Shown here: piece by piece, positions 34,556 through 42,455 of the stretch
Position numbering within the stretch: the first letter of the stretch is position 1
Layout: each line of letters opens with the position of its first letter
From: Salinimicrobium sediminilitoris
GTDB taxonomy: Bacteria > Bacteroidota > Bacteroidia > Flavobacteriales > Flavobacteriaceae
Assembly (NCBI RefSeq): GCF_020866905.1
Contig: NZ_JAIVCC010000005.1
Location: 358,081 to 422,080 of the forward strand
Direction of reading: 5' to 3'
Length of the DNA stretch: 64,000 nucleotides
Position numbers and translations under genes: made by a program
Notes under the pieces: generated by a model
Databases searched by the model: none
What the model was told of the DNA's origin: nothing
The model's input: the letters and a program-made list of their open reading frames with translations, nothing else

Positions 34556-35590
34556 TTAATGAGCCTTATATTCTTTTACGGCTTCCACGAAAGCAATGGC
34601 ATTTTCTACAGGAATATCGGGTAGTATCCCGTGGCCAAGGTTGACTATATACCTGTCTTTTCCAAATTCATCAATCATTTGTTTCACCATTTTCTTAATT
34701 TCTGAAGGCGGTGAATATAATCTGCTTGGATCAAAATTCCCCTGAAGGGTGATTTCTCCCCCAGTTAGTTTTCTTGCCATTTGGGGAGAACAGGTCCAAT
34801 CAACCCCAAGGGCAGAAGCTCCCGAAACTGCCATTTTATCGAGGGCAAACCAACATCCTTTTCCAAAAGCAATTACTGGAATTTCAGGTTTTAGAGCATC
34901 AATGATCTGCTGAATGTATTTCCAGGAGAATTCCTGGTAATCCTCAGGAGAAAGCATCCCTCCCCATGAATCAAATACCTGAACCGCATCAACTCCTGCT
35001 TCAACTTTGGCTTTTAAGTAAGCAATTGTAGTATCGGTGATCTTTTGAAGCAGGGTATGTGCTGCCTGTGGATTTGTAAAACAGAATTTCTTCGCAATAT
35101 CAAAGTTTTTGGAACCCTGTCCCTGTACTGCATAACACAAAATCGTCCAAGGAGAGCCGGCAAAACCTATCAAAGGTACCTCATTGTTGAGTTCCTTTTT
35201 GGTCATTTTGACGGCGTCCATTACATATCCTAAAGTTTCGTGCACATTGGGTACTATAACTTTATCCACGTCGGCAGAAGATCTTACGGGATGTGGAAGC
35301 CAGGGGCCAAGGCCCGGTTTCATCTCCACTTCAATATTCATCGCTTGAGGAACCACTAAAATATCGCTGAAAAGTATAGCTGCATCTGTTCCTACCTGGT
35401 GAATAGGCATCACAGTGATTTCTGTAGCTAACTCTGGAGTGCGACAACGCGTAAAGAAGTCGTACTTCTCTTTAAGCTTCATAAAATCGGGCAGGTATCT
35501 TCCTGCCTGTCTCATCATCCATACCGGTGGGCGTTCCACCGTTTCCCCTTTTAAAGCTCTTAGAAAAAGATCGTTTTTTATCATGGTCAT
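34556..35590 (-). CDS. hemE: Uroporphyrinogen III decarboxylase
   Basis: A 344-residue enzyme that converts uroporphyrinogen III to coproporphyrinogen III. The N-terminal signature [17 protein letters not shown] and the [16 protein letters not shown] block are both clear. Start may be ATG 35590 or the second Met at 35584 ([13 protein letters not shown]), which is the commoner family start. It follows the RAYT gene by four bases and precedes the DUF6973 gene by two. Confidence 0.97.
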   Translation of the reverse strand: MTMIKNDLFLRALKGETVERPPVWMMRQAGRYLPDFMKLKEKYDFFTRCRTPELATEITVMPIHQVGTDAAILFSDILVVPQAMNIEVEMKPGLGPWLPHPVRSSADVDKVIVPNVHETLGYVMDAVKMTKKELNNEVPLIGFAGSPWTILCYAVQGQGSKNFDIAKKFCFTNPQAAHTLLQKITDTTIAYLKAKVEAGVDAVQVFDSWGGMLSPEDYQEFSWKYIQQIIDALKPEIPVIAFGKGCWFALDKMAVSGASALGVDWTCSPQMARKLTGGEITLQGNFDPSRLYSPPSEIKKMVKQMIDEFGKDRYIVNLGHGILPDIPVENAIAFVEAVKEYKAH

Positions 35591-35594
35591 TGTT

Positions 35595-36146
35595 TTATTC
35601 TAATGTTAATTCTTCAGAAAGAGAGACACTTCGATTCTCATGTGCTTTCTGAAAATTTTCTTTACCTCCAAAAAGTGCAGAAATTTCTTCATTTTTTACA
35701 ATTTTCGGATCATCGCTTACAGTTTCCCGAAACGAAGAAAAGGTATAGGTTTTGAAGGCTTTCCCAAAATGGATTTCAGGGTTTAAATTTACATAGATTA
35801 TCAGTTGTTTCAGGTACTTTTCATTATCTACTTTAATTCTTTTGAAATGCTTCTCAAATAAACTGCCTGTCCTATTCTCTGCCTTGTTAAAGGCCTTGGC
35901 ATAAGAATTAAAGAAATTTGAAAAGCTTTGAGTTACTTGCTTCGTATCTGTCTCCACTCTAATCACCATGTGAAAATGATTCTGAAGTAGACAGTAGGCG
36001 AACGTTGAAACTTCTGGGCTTAAATATTTGTGGTACAGCTGAAGGAAGTAGCGCTTATTTTCATCATTAGAAAAAATGTTTGATCTATTTATACCCCTGT
36101 TGTAGATGTGGTAAAAATGATCTTTTTCTAATGTTTCTAATTTCAT
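35595..36146 (-). CDS. REP-associated tyrosine transposase (RAYT)
   Basis: A 183-residue Y1 transposase of the TnpA_REP type. The HUH motif is NHFHMVIRV, and the catalytic tyrosine is probably in [31 protein letters not shown] is also typical. RAYTs nick single-stranded DNA at REP hairpins and are usually single-copy and domesticated. It sits between hemD and hemE on the same strand with two REP palindromes just upstream, interrupting an otherwise continuous heme operon. It has no terminal repeats of its own, so it is not an active insertion sequence. Confidence 0.9.
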   Translation of the reverse strand: MKLETLEKDHFYHIYNRGINRSNIFSNDENKRYFLQLYHKYLSPEVSTFAYCLLQNHFHMVIRVETDTKQVTQSFSNFFNSYAKAFNKAENRTGSLFEKHFKRIKVDNEKYLKQLIIYVNLNPEIHFGKAFKTYTFSSFRETVSDDPKIVKNEEISALFGGKENFQKAHENRSVSLSEELTLE

Positions 36147-36161
36147 ATTTTTATATCTCCC

Positions 36162-36197
36162 AGACCTGTAAGGTCTTTTTTTCGACCTTGTAGGTCT
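36162..36197. repeat. REP-like element 1 upstream of the RAYT gene
   Basis: AGACCTGTAAGGTCT, a T-rich centre, then GACCTTGTAGGTCT. Both arms contain the ACCT-N-AAGG theme. It lies 16 bases before the RAYT start. Confidence 0.7.
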
Positions 36198-36216
36198 TAG
36201 TTTATTAGTTTAAAAG

Positions 36217-36249
36217 AGACCTACAAGGTTTTGGAAACCTTGCAGGTCT
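36217..36249. repeat. REP-like element 2, near-perfect hairpin
   Basis: AGACCTACAAGGTTT and AAACCTTGCAGGTCT form a 15-base stem with one mismatch over a TGG loop. It lies 12 bases beyond the hemD stop and could also act as a transcriptional boundary. Related arms occur at 14475-14569. Confidence 0.75.
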
Positions 36250-36261
36250 ACCACCTATTCG

Positions 36262-36975
36262 CTACGTAAATTTTTTCACCACCTGTACAATCACATTTTC
36301 AATTGACGGAGTCGTGGCAATAACTATTTCATTTGTAAATTTTCTGGCTTCGGCTGCAGTTGTCGTTCCAATGCAAAAAGCCGTGCTGTCTTTAAGGTCG
36401 TTCTGGGAACAATAGCTTCGCACTGCACTGGGACTAAAAAACAACACTCCATCAAAGGTACGATCTATTTTTTTGGACACTTCATGAGTGTCATATACTT
36501 CTACTTCAGAAAAGTTTACCCCGGCAGATTTTAGTCGCTCCGGTAGATCTGCATTTCTTTTTTTTCCGCAGAAGAACAAAAACTCTTCTTTCTTGTAATT
36601 GTTGATTATTTCTGAAGCCAGGTTTCCTCCGTAATTTGCCACTTTTGAAACCCTGAAGCCATTTTGTTTCAAAAAAACGGCAGTTTTCTCCCCAACACAA
36701 AAAATATTTTTTTCCTGCAGCTGGTTTCTAAGCAGATGTTTCAGAATTGCCCTAACAGAATTTTTGCTGGTGAAGATCAGGTTGTCCGGAATATTTTTTA
36801 TTTCAAAATCCATTGGAACAATAGAAATAAAATCCATTTCTACCAGGCCAATTCCACGATTTAGAAGGAGTCCCCGCTGTCCGGTAGTAAGTTTTTTTGT
36901 TGAAAGTACAGAGGCGATCCTGCTCCGGGTTGAGAGCTGTTTTGGAAAACCGTCGCCATCTTCTGTTTTTGACAA
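36262..36975 (-). CDS. hemD: Uroporphyrinogen III synthase
   Basis: A 237-residue HemD, which closes hydroxymethylbilane to uroporphyrinogen III. The two-lobed fold is recognised by LIFTSKNSVRAI, FCVGEKTAVFLKQ, GVLFFSPSAVRSY and AFCIGTTTAAEA. The family is poorly conserved, but the place after hemC settles it. No ATG occurs near the expected start; the TTG at 36975 gives about 20 residues before the usual SVLSTKKL beginning. The true start may lie further inside. Confidence 0.9.
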   Translation of the reverse strand: MSKTEDGDGFPKQLSTRSRIASVLSTKKLTTGQRGLLLNRGIGLVEMDFISIVPMDFEIKNIPDNLIFTSKNSVRAILKHLLRNQLQEKNIFCVGEKTAVFLKQNGFRVSKVANYGGNLASEIINNYKKEEFLFFCGKKRNADLPERLKSAGVNFSEVEVYDTHEVSKKIDRTFDGVLFFSPSAVRSYCSQNDLKDSTAFCIGTTTAAEARKFTNEIVIATTPSIENVIVQVVKKFT

Positions 36976-37001
36976 ATCCCGGTAGCGTTTGTGTCTAAAT
37001 A

Positions 37002-37925
37002 TTAACCTTTGGTGTTGTTAACCGCTTCTTTTATCTCCCGCATAAGTTCTCTTCCCCCGGCTTGCAGCACTTCCTCGGCACAGGCACGTCCAAAATCTTT
37101 GTGATCTAATACCGGAATTTCCTTTTCTACACCAATTCTTTGCTGCCCGTCAAGACTAAAAAGTGCCGCCCTAAAGTGGATTTTATCTCCTTCAATAGTT
37201 GCCAGAGCACCTATAGGAGCTGTACATCCCCCTTCCAGGACGCGTAGGAATTCTCTTTCAATATGAACACAGGTTTGACTTTTCTCATGATTTAAAGCTG
37301 AGAGGGTCTTTCTGCAAAATTCATCGTCTTCTTTGGCAACTACCAGCATAGCGCCCTGTGCGGGTGCCGGGATCATCCATTTTAGATCAATAAAAGAATC
37401 GGGTTTTAGGTTGATGCGTTCAAGACCTGCCGCCGCAAAAATGGCCCCATTCCAGTCGCTGTCTTCAAGCTTCTGCAGGCGGGTATTTACGTTCCCGCGA
37501 AGATCTACGATCTCATGGTTTGGGTACTTATGCAGCCACTGGGCCTGTCGTCGCAGACTTCCTGTGGCAACTATGCCTTCCTCGTTGAGGAAGTTGGTGC
37601 CTTTATGAATTAAAATGTCCTGGGTATTTGCTCTTTTTAACACCGCAGCTTCCACAATTCCTTTCGGCAGGGCAGTGGGCACATCTTTCATGGAGTGTAC
37701 CGCGATGTCAATTTCATCTGTGATCATGGCTACATCCAGGGTCTTGGTAAAGATCCCTGTGATACCAAATTCATAGAGAGGCTTGTCAAGCACCAGGTCA
37801 CCCTGTGATTTTACAGGTATTAATTTCGTCTTATGACCCAGTTTTTCAAGTGCATTTTTTACAGCATTTGCCTGCCAAAGCGCTAGTTCACTGTCCCGGG
37901 TGCCTATACGAATTACCCTGCTCAT
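37002..37925 (-). CDS. hemC: Hydroxymethylbilane synthase (porphobilinogen deaminase)
   Basis: A 307-residue enzyme that polymerises four porphobilinogen units. The start IRIGTRDSELALWQAN, the MKDVPTALP block and the cofactor-binding cysteine in REFLRVLEGGCTAPIGA are all present. It overlaps hemA by four bases (ATGA) and ends 26 bases before hemD. Confidence 0.97.
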   Translation of the reverse strand: MSRVIRIGTRDSELALWQANAVKNALEKLGHKTKLIPVKSQGDLVLDKPLYEFGITGIFTKTLDVAMITDEIDIAVHSMKDVPTALPKGIVEAAVLKRANTQDILIHKGTNFLNEEGIVATGSLRRQAQWLHKYPNHEIVDLRGNVNTRLQKLEDSDWNGAIFAAAGLERINLKPDSFIDLKWMIPAPAQGAMLVVAKEDDEFCRKTLSALNHEKSQTCVHIEREFLRVLEGGCTAPIGALATIEGDKIHFRAALFSLDGQQRIGVEKEIPVLDHKDFGRACAEEVLQAGGRELMREIKEAVNNTKG

Positions 37926-39181
37926 TTCTTAAACGTTTCTTCCAGTTGAAATACCTTCTGGATCAACTCCAGGCTTTCATCTGTAGAATTCGAATCGCCT
38001 TTGAGATGGTTGGCAAACTGGTTCATTATCTTTTGGATGATGCGATCTCCAAGAACTTCGGCCTGCCTGTCGTTAAAGTTTTCAATTTTTCGGCGTTGAA
38101 AATCCACTTCAGCATCTTTCATGGTCTTCAGTTTCTTTTTCAAAGCTTTTATGGTAGGTGCGAACTTTCGGGTTTCGAGCCAGGAATTGAAATCGGCTTC
38201 CATTTCGGCAATGATCTTATGTGCATCTGGAATTGCAGATTTTCTGCGTTCCAAAGTCTCATCGGTCATTTGGGAAAGGTGATCCAGGTGAATTACCGAC
38301 ACTCCCGGAAGTTCTGCCACTTCATCTGAAACATTTTTTGGAATAGAAAGATCAAGGATCAAGAGGTCTTTCTTATTATAGATCAATTCTTTTGTAATAG
38401 TAGGATTTTGAGCTCCTGTCGCCACGATAAGGATATCGGCCTGTCTTATCTCTGCCTGCAAGTCGGCATAATCCCTAACGGTGAGGTCGAATTTACCGGC
38501 AATTTTTTCTGCTTTATCTTTCGTCCTGTTGATTAGGGTAATTTGATGTTTCTTGGTGTGTTTTACCAGGTTCTCACAGGTATTGCGACCTATTTTTCCT
38601 GTTCCGAAAAGTAAGATATTCTGGTCTGCCGGGTTTTCAAAATTCTTAAGAATATATTGAACCGAAGCGAAACTTACAGAAGTAGCTCCCGAGGATATCC
38701 CGGTTTCATTTTTAATGCGCTTACTTGCCTGGATCACGGCATTCACCAGTCTTTCTAAAAATGGATTTGAGACTCCTATATCCTTTGACTGTATAAATGC
38801 AATCTTTAATTGGCTAATGATCTCGAAATCTCCAAGAATTTGGCTGTCAAGACCGGTGCCAACTCTAAACATATGAGAAATCGCCTCTTTATTTTTATAT
38901 ACATAAGCGACCTTTTCAAACTCCTCAACGGTGCCATGGGTATGCTCACACAGCAATTTGATCAATTGGAAAGGGTGCTGGGCAAAACCGTAAATTTCGG
39001 TTCTGTTGCAGGTAGAGGTTACAATAATGCCGTCGATACCTTCGATCTTTGCCTGCTCAAGCAAATTTTTCTTTCTAATATCGTCCAGGCTAAAATGTCC
39101 TCTTACTTCTGCATCGGCCTTTTTATAACTTAGGCCTATTGTATAAAAATGTTTTCCTCTAGAAATATTATAATCTTCCAT
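37922..39181 (-). CDS. hemA: Glutamyl-tRNA reductase
   Basis: A 419-residue enzyme that reduces glutamyl-tRNA-Glu to glutamate-1-semialdehyde with NADPH, the first committed step of the C5 heme pathway. The catalytic cysteine is in VTSTCNRTEIYG. A NADPH fold has ILLFGTGKIGRNTCENL, and the C-terminal dimerisation helices follow. A longer frame reaches 39244, but the ATG at 39181 (MEDYNISRGKHF) is placed after a good promoter. It heads the heme operon. HemL, the next enzyme, is not in the window. Confidence 0.97.
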   Translation of the reverse strand: MEDYNISRGKHFYTIGLSYKKADAEVRGHFSLDDIRKKNLLEQAKIEGIDGIIVTSTCNRTEIYGFAQHPFQLIKLLCEHTHGTVEEFEKVAYVYKNKEAISHMFRVGTGLDSQILGDFEIISQLKIAFIQSKDIGVSNPFLERLVNAVIQASKRIKNETGISSGATSVSFASVQYILKNFENPADQNILLFGTGKIGRNTCENLVKHTKKHQITLINRTKDKAEKIAGKFDLTVRDYADLQAEIRQADILIVATGAQNPTITKELIYNKKDLLILDLSIPKNVSDEVAELPGVSVIHLDHLSQMTDETLERRKSAIPDAHKIIAEMEADFNSWLETRKFAPTIKALKKKLKTMKDAEVDFQRRKIENFNDRQAEVLGDRIIQKIMNQFANHLKGDSNSTDESLELIQKVFQLEETFKK

Positions 39182-39205
39182 GTACCTGAATAGGATTCTA
39201 ACGAG

Positions 39206-39237
39206 CAAATGTAAGACAAGGTTAAAGTAAAAAACAA
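39206..39237 (-). promoter_or_regulatory. Promoter of the hemA-hemC-hemD operon
   Basis: On the minus strand TTG (39237-39235), 21 bases, then TACATTTG (39213-39206). It leaves a leader of about 20 bases before the hemA ATG. It lies in the 210-base spacer shared with the AraC gene. Confidence 0.68.
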
Positions 39238-39272
39238 CGCTCAAAGTACATTTTTTGTCGCTTCACGTGATT

Positions 39273-39305
39273 TTGACTAAAAAACTGATCAAAATCATAT
39301 TTTTG
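39273..39305 (+). promoter_or_regulatory. Promoter of the AraC-family gene
   Basis: TTG (39273-39275), 22 bases, then TATTTTTG (39298-39305). The leader would be about 80 bases. Spacing is slightly long. It is back-to-back with the hemA promoter, leaving room for shared control. Confidence 0.5.
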
Positions 39306-39391
39306 AGCTATTTTTACCTATGAACTATGGAAATGCAGCAACTTTGTTTAGAACGCTTCTAAATAAAAGCCACCAATAAATTCATTTTGCC

Positions 39392-40282
39392 ATGCAGGAA
39401 AATGTCGCTCAAAGTACCTTTGAAAAAACCCGGTTGGAAGAGGGATTTTATTTGCTCCGGTTTCAGAATACCACCAGGGAGCGGGTGAAGATTAACCGTA
39501 ATATCAACAGCAACTTCATCCAGTTTCATTTTTCGGGGAAAGGAGAAGGCAGGTTTTTCTTCAACAATGGGAGCTATAAAATTCCACTAATGGAAGAAAA
39601 TGCACTATTGCTGTACAATCCAAAACGAGACCTTCCCATTGATCTAGAGCTCCAGCCGGGCAGCTGGGTGATCTCCATTGTGATCTCGATAAAAAAGTTT
39701 CATGGCCTTTTTTCTGAAGAGGCAGGTTATGTGAGTTTTCTTAGTCTTGAGAACCGCGATAAGCACTATTATAAGGACAGTCCTTTAACGCCGGGAATGG
39801 TGATCGTCCTAAACCAGGTAGTGAATTATAATGTGGTTCCAAGTATTAAAAATCTTTACTTTAAAGCTAAGGCATATGAATTGCTAAGCCTTTATTTTAA
39901 TCGTTCCGGTGAACCCGATGTTGAGCAATGTCCTTTCCTGAGTGATGAGGAGAACGTGCTAAAAATAAGAAAGGCCAAGGAAATTGTGATTGCCAATATG
40001 GCCGAACCTCCTTCCCTGCAGGAACTTTCCAGGGAAATTGGCCTTAGCCTTAAAAAACTTAAGGAAGGGTTTAAGCAGATTTATGGAGATTCGGTCTTCA
40101 GCTTTTTATTTGATTATAAAATGGAATATGCACGAAAGCTACTGGATTCCGGAGAATATAATGTGAATGAAGTTGGACTTAAAGTGGGTTACAGCACTTC
40201 CAGTCATTTTATTGCGGCCTTTAAAAAGAAGTTTGGAACTACTCCAAAGAAGTATCTAATGTCACTTTCTTCGGAAGCCTGA
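39392..40282 (+). CDS. AraC-family transcriptional regulator
   Basis: A 296-residue protein with an N-terminal ligand-sensing part (about 1-185) and a C-terminal double helix-turn-helix (about 190-290): PSLQELSREIGLSLKKLKEG and VNEVGLKVGYSTSSHFIAAF, ending in FGTTPKKYL. It diverges from hemA and precedes hemH, so control of heme genes is a fair guess, with iron or a siderophore as possible signals by analogy with other AraC regulators. The sensing part has no recognised ligand motif. Confidence 0.9.
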   Translation: MQENVAQSTFEKTRLEEGFYLLRFQNTTRERVKINRNINSNFIQFHFSGKGEGRFFFNNGSYKIPLMEENALLLYNPKRDLPIDLELQPGSWVISIVISIKKFHGLFSEEAGYVSFLSLENRDKHYYKDSPLTPGMVIVLNQVVNYNVVPSIKNLYFKAKAYELLSLYFNRSGEPDVEQCPFLSDEENVLKIRKAKEIVIANMAEPPSLQELSREIGLSLKKLKEGFKQIYGDSVFSFLFDYKMEYARKLLDSGEYNVNEVGLKVGYSTSSHFIAAFKKKFGTTPKKYLMSLSSEA

Positions 40283-40377
40283 TCCATAAATTTCTTCAAT
40301 GCAACCATTTTTCTAAAGATTTCCTGAAGCTTTTTAGCTAGAATTTAATAATCGTATTTTTACAGCAAATTCAAAAG

Positions 40378-41409
40378 ATGAGTAAAGGAGTATTACTGGT
40401 CAACCTTGGTTCGCCCGACAGCACAGACCCAAAAGACGTAAAAAAGTACCTCGATGAATTCCTTATGGATGAAAGGGTTATTGACGTGCCTTATTGGGCA
40501 CGTACTCTTTTGGTGCGTGGAATAATTCTAAATACCCGCCCGAAAAAATCGGCAGAGGCTTATGAAAAGATCTGGTGGGAAGAAGGTTCTCCTTTAATTG
40601 TTCTTTCTGAAAGGCTTCAGGAAAAGGTGGATTCTTTAACTTCAGTTCCTATTGCATTGGCCATGCGTTACGGCAAGCCCTCGATTAAAAGCGGACTTCA
40701 GGAACTGCATGACAAAGGAGTGGACGAGGTATTGATCTTTCCACTGTATCCCCAGTTTGCCATGGCAACTACCGAAACAATTTTGGTTCTGGCTGAAGAA
40801 CTTCGGAAAAAACATTTTCCGCAGATGCAGTTTACTTCGGTTCCCGCTTTCTATAATCATGCAGATTATATTCGGGTGCTGGGCACGAGTATTTCAGAAT
40901 CATTAAAAGGGGTGGATTTTGATCATCTTTTGTTTTCTTACCACGGGGTTCCGAAAAGGCATATCAGGAAAAGTGATATTACCCAATCTCATTGCAAAAT
41001 AGATGGCAGTTGTTGTCAAACGCCTTCTCCTGCACACCAATTTTGTTACCGTCACCAGTGTTATGAAACTACCAAACTGGTAGCTGAATACCTGGGGCTC
41101 GAAAAAGGGAAATTTTCGGTGTCCTTCCAGTCCAGATTAGGATTTGACCCATGGTTGCAACCCTATACAGATCGTACAATTGAAAGAAAAGGCCTGGAAG
41201 GAGTAAAGAATCTTGCAATTGTGACTCCGGCGTTTGTTTCAGACTGTTTGGAGACGCTTGAGGAGATCGCAATGGAAGGAAAGGAGATCTTTGAGGAAGC
41301 AGGCGGTGAAAAATTCACTGTTGTGCCCTGTCTTAACGATCGGGAAGACTGGGTGAAGGTACTGGCGCGTTGGGTTGATGAGTGGGCGCAGCAAAATGTA
41401 GCTGTATAA
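40378..41409 (+). CDS. hemH: Ferrochelatase
   Basis: A 343-residue enzyme that inserts ferrous iron into protoporphyrin IX. The start GVLLVNLGSPDSTDPKDVKK, the catalytic histidine in FSYHGVPKRHIRKSD, and SFQSRLGFDPWLQPYTD are typical. A Cys-rich loop (CCQTPSPAHQFCYRHQC) may hold an iron-sulfur cluster, as in some bacterial ferrochelatases. A near-consensus TATTTTTA lies 17 bases before the ATG. It completes heme synthesis with the genes on the other strand. Confidence 0.97.
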   Translation: MSKGVLLVNLGSPDSTDPKDVKKYLDEFLMDERVIDVPYWARTLLVRGIILNTRPKKSAEAYEKIWWEEGSPLIVLSERLQEKVDSLTSVPIALAMRYGKPSIKSGLQELHDKGVDEVLIFPLYPQFAMATTETILVLAEELRKKHFPQMQFTSVPAFYNHADYIRVLGTSISESLKGVDFDHLLFSYHGVPKRHIRKSDITQSHCKIDGSCCQTPSPAHQFCYRHQCYETTKLVAEYLGLEKGKFSVSFQSRLGFDPWLQPYTDRTIERKGLEGVKNLAIVTPAFVSDCLETLEEIAMEGKEIFEEAGGEKFTVVPCLNDREDWVKVLARWVDEWAQQNVAV

Positions 41410-41425
41410 TACCTTTTTTGACACC

Positions 41426-41454
41426 TTGGCAAAATTCGTTTTAAATTATCTTTG
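41426..41454 (+). promoter_or_regulatory. Promoter of the orphan antitoxin-like gene
   Basis: TTG (41426-41428), 18 bases, then TATCTTTG (41447-41454), seven bases before the ATG at 41462. The mRNA may have almost no leader. Confidence 0.6.
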
Positions 41455-41461
41455 TTAAGAT

Positions 41462-41752
41462 ATGAAAATTGACAAGCTGAAATTAGAACTTTTAGAGGAG
41501 ATCATTAATTGTAATGATGCTTCCACGTTGAAGAAAGTGGAGGAGATCTTTCGCTCATATCCTTCTATAGCTTCGGAAACTGAAGAGGAGTATAATTTAC
41601 ATAAAGAAGTAGAATTTTCAGAAGCTTTAAATATTTCTCCTGAGCAAGAGGAAGAGCTCATGAGACGTTATGACGACCACTTGAAAAATGGTGGTGAATC
41701 CATTCCCAGGGAAGTGGTCAAACGAAATCTTCGGGACCTGGATGACTTCTAA
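41462..41752 (+). CDS. Antitoxin-like small protein (orphan)
   Basis: A 96-residue acidic protein, mostly helical by composition (KLKLELLEEIINCNDASTLK, ISPEQEEELMRRYDDHLKNG). The pattern of an N-terminal segment followed by a Glu-rich arm resembles type II antitoxins of the family paired with ParE/RelE-like toxins in Bacteroidota. The matching toxin is reduced to a C-terminal remnant just downstream. The gene has a good promoter of its own. The antitoxin label is from pattern and context, not from a clear domain. Confidence 0.6.
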   Translation: MKIDKLKLELLEEIINCNDASTLKKVEEIFRSYPSIASETEEEYNLHKEVEFSEALNISPEQEEELMRRYDDHLKNGGESIPREVVKRNLRDLDDF

Positions 41753-41753
41753 G

Positions 41754-41858
41754 ATCTCCTTTCATATCTCATGGATCCTCATTCGGATCGTAGATAATGT
41801 GAATATTTTTTCAGTATTCAATACCCGCCTAAACCCCATCACAAAACCTTCAGCATAG
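41754..41858 (+). pseudogene. C-terminal remnant of a ParE/RelE-type toxin
   Basis: Directly after the antitoxin stop, 34 codons in the next frame read through to a TAG at 41856. They include IVDNVNIFSVFNTRLNP, which matches the end of ParE/RelE toxins (the FAVFHTxRNP pattern). There is no start codon and no N-terminal two-thirds, so this is a deletion remnant. The hemJ start lies one base after its stop. Confidence 0.55.
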
Positions 41859-41859
41859 A

Positions 41860-42408
41860 GTGGAATATTACAACTACATCAAAGCCCTGCATCTTATTTT
41901 TGTGATCACATGGTTTGCGGGACTTTTTTATATCCCCCGGCTTTTCATCTACCACATTGAAGCTTCAGAGAAACCTGAACCTGAAAAGAGCATTTTAAGC
42001 GAACAATTAAAGATCATGACAAAGAGGCTGTGGTTTATCATTACCTGGCCTTCAGCAATTCTTGCAACTCTTTTTGCTGTCTGGCTCCTTGTGCTTATGC
42101 CGGCATGGTTGCAAATGCCCTGGATGCACGTGAAACTTGCTTTTGTGCTGCTTCTTTTCTTTTACCATGGTAAAACTCATCATATCTTTAATCAGCTTCA
42201 AAATGATAAGATCACCTGGACCTCAAACCAAATGAGGCTTTGGAATGAAGTGTCCACGCTTATTCTTTTTGCAGTAGTATTCCTGGTGATCCTTAGAGAT
42301 GCGCTAAACTGGATCTATGGTGTAGTCGGAATTTTCCTTTTGGCCGCGATGTTGATGCTGGGAATAAAAATTTACAAGCGTTTACGTTCCAAAAACCCCG
42401 ATATTTAG
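41860..42408 (+). CDS. hemJ: Protoporphyrinogen IX oxidase HemJ (CopD family)
   Basis: A 182-residue integral membrane protein with about four to five membrane segments (residues 5-25, 55-78, 85-102, 122-145, 150-170). The start YYNYIKALHLIFVITWFAGL and the MPWMHVKLAFVLLLFFYH block match HemJ, which oxidises protoporphyrinogen IX with a heme cofactor. Histidine 11 is the expected ligand. The start codon is GTG at 41860. With hemF and hemH here and no hemG or hemY seen, it should be the oxidase of this pathway. Confidence 0.88.
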   Translation: MEYYNYIKALHLIFVITWFAGLFYIPRLFIYHIEASEKPEPEKSILSEQLKIMTKRLWFIITWPSAILATLFAVWLLVLMPAWLQMPWMHVKLAFVLLLFFYHGKTHHIFNQLQNDKITWTSNQMRLWNEVSTLILFAVVFLVILRDALNWIYGVVGIFLLAAMLMLGIKIYKRLRSKNPDI

Positions 42409-42455
42409 AATGGTTTAATAATTGTTAGTTATTTTGCCACCTTAAAAATTACTTT

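Noticed and set aside
39182..39244. Extension of hemA upstream of 39181
   Set aside because: It runs through the promoter (TACATTTG at 39206-39213), so it cannot be translated from that transcript.
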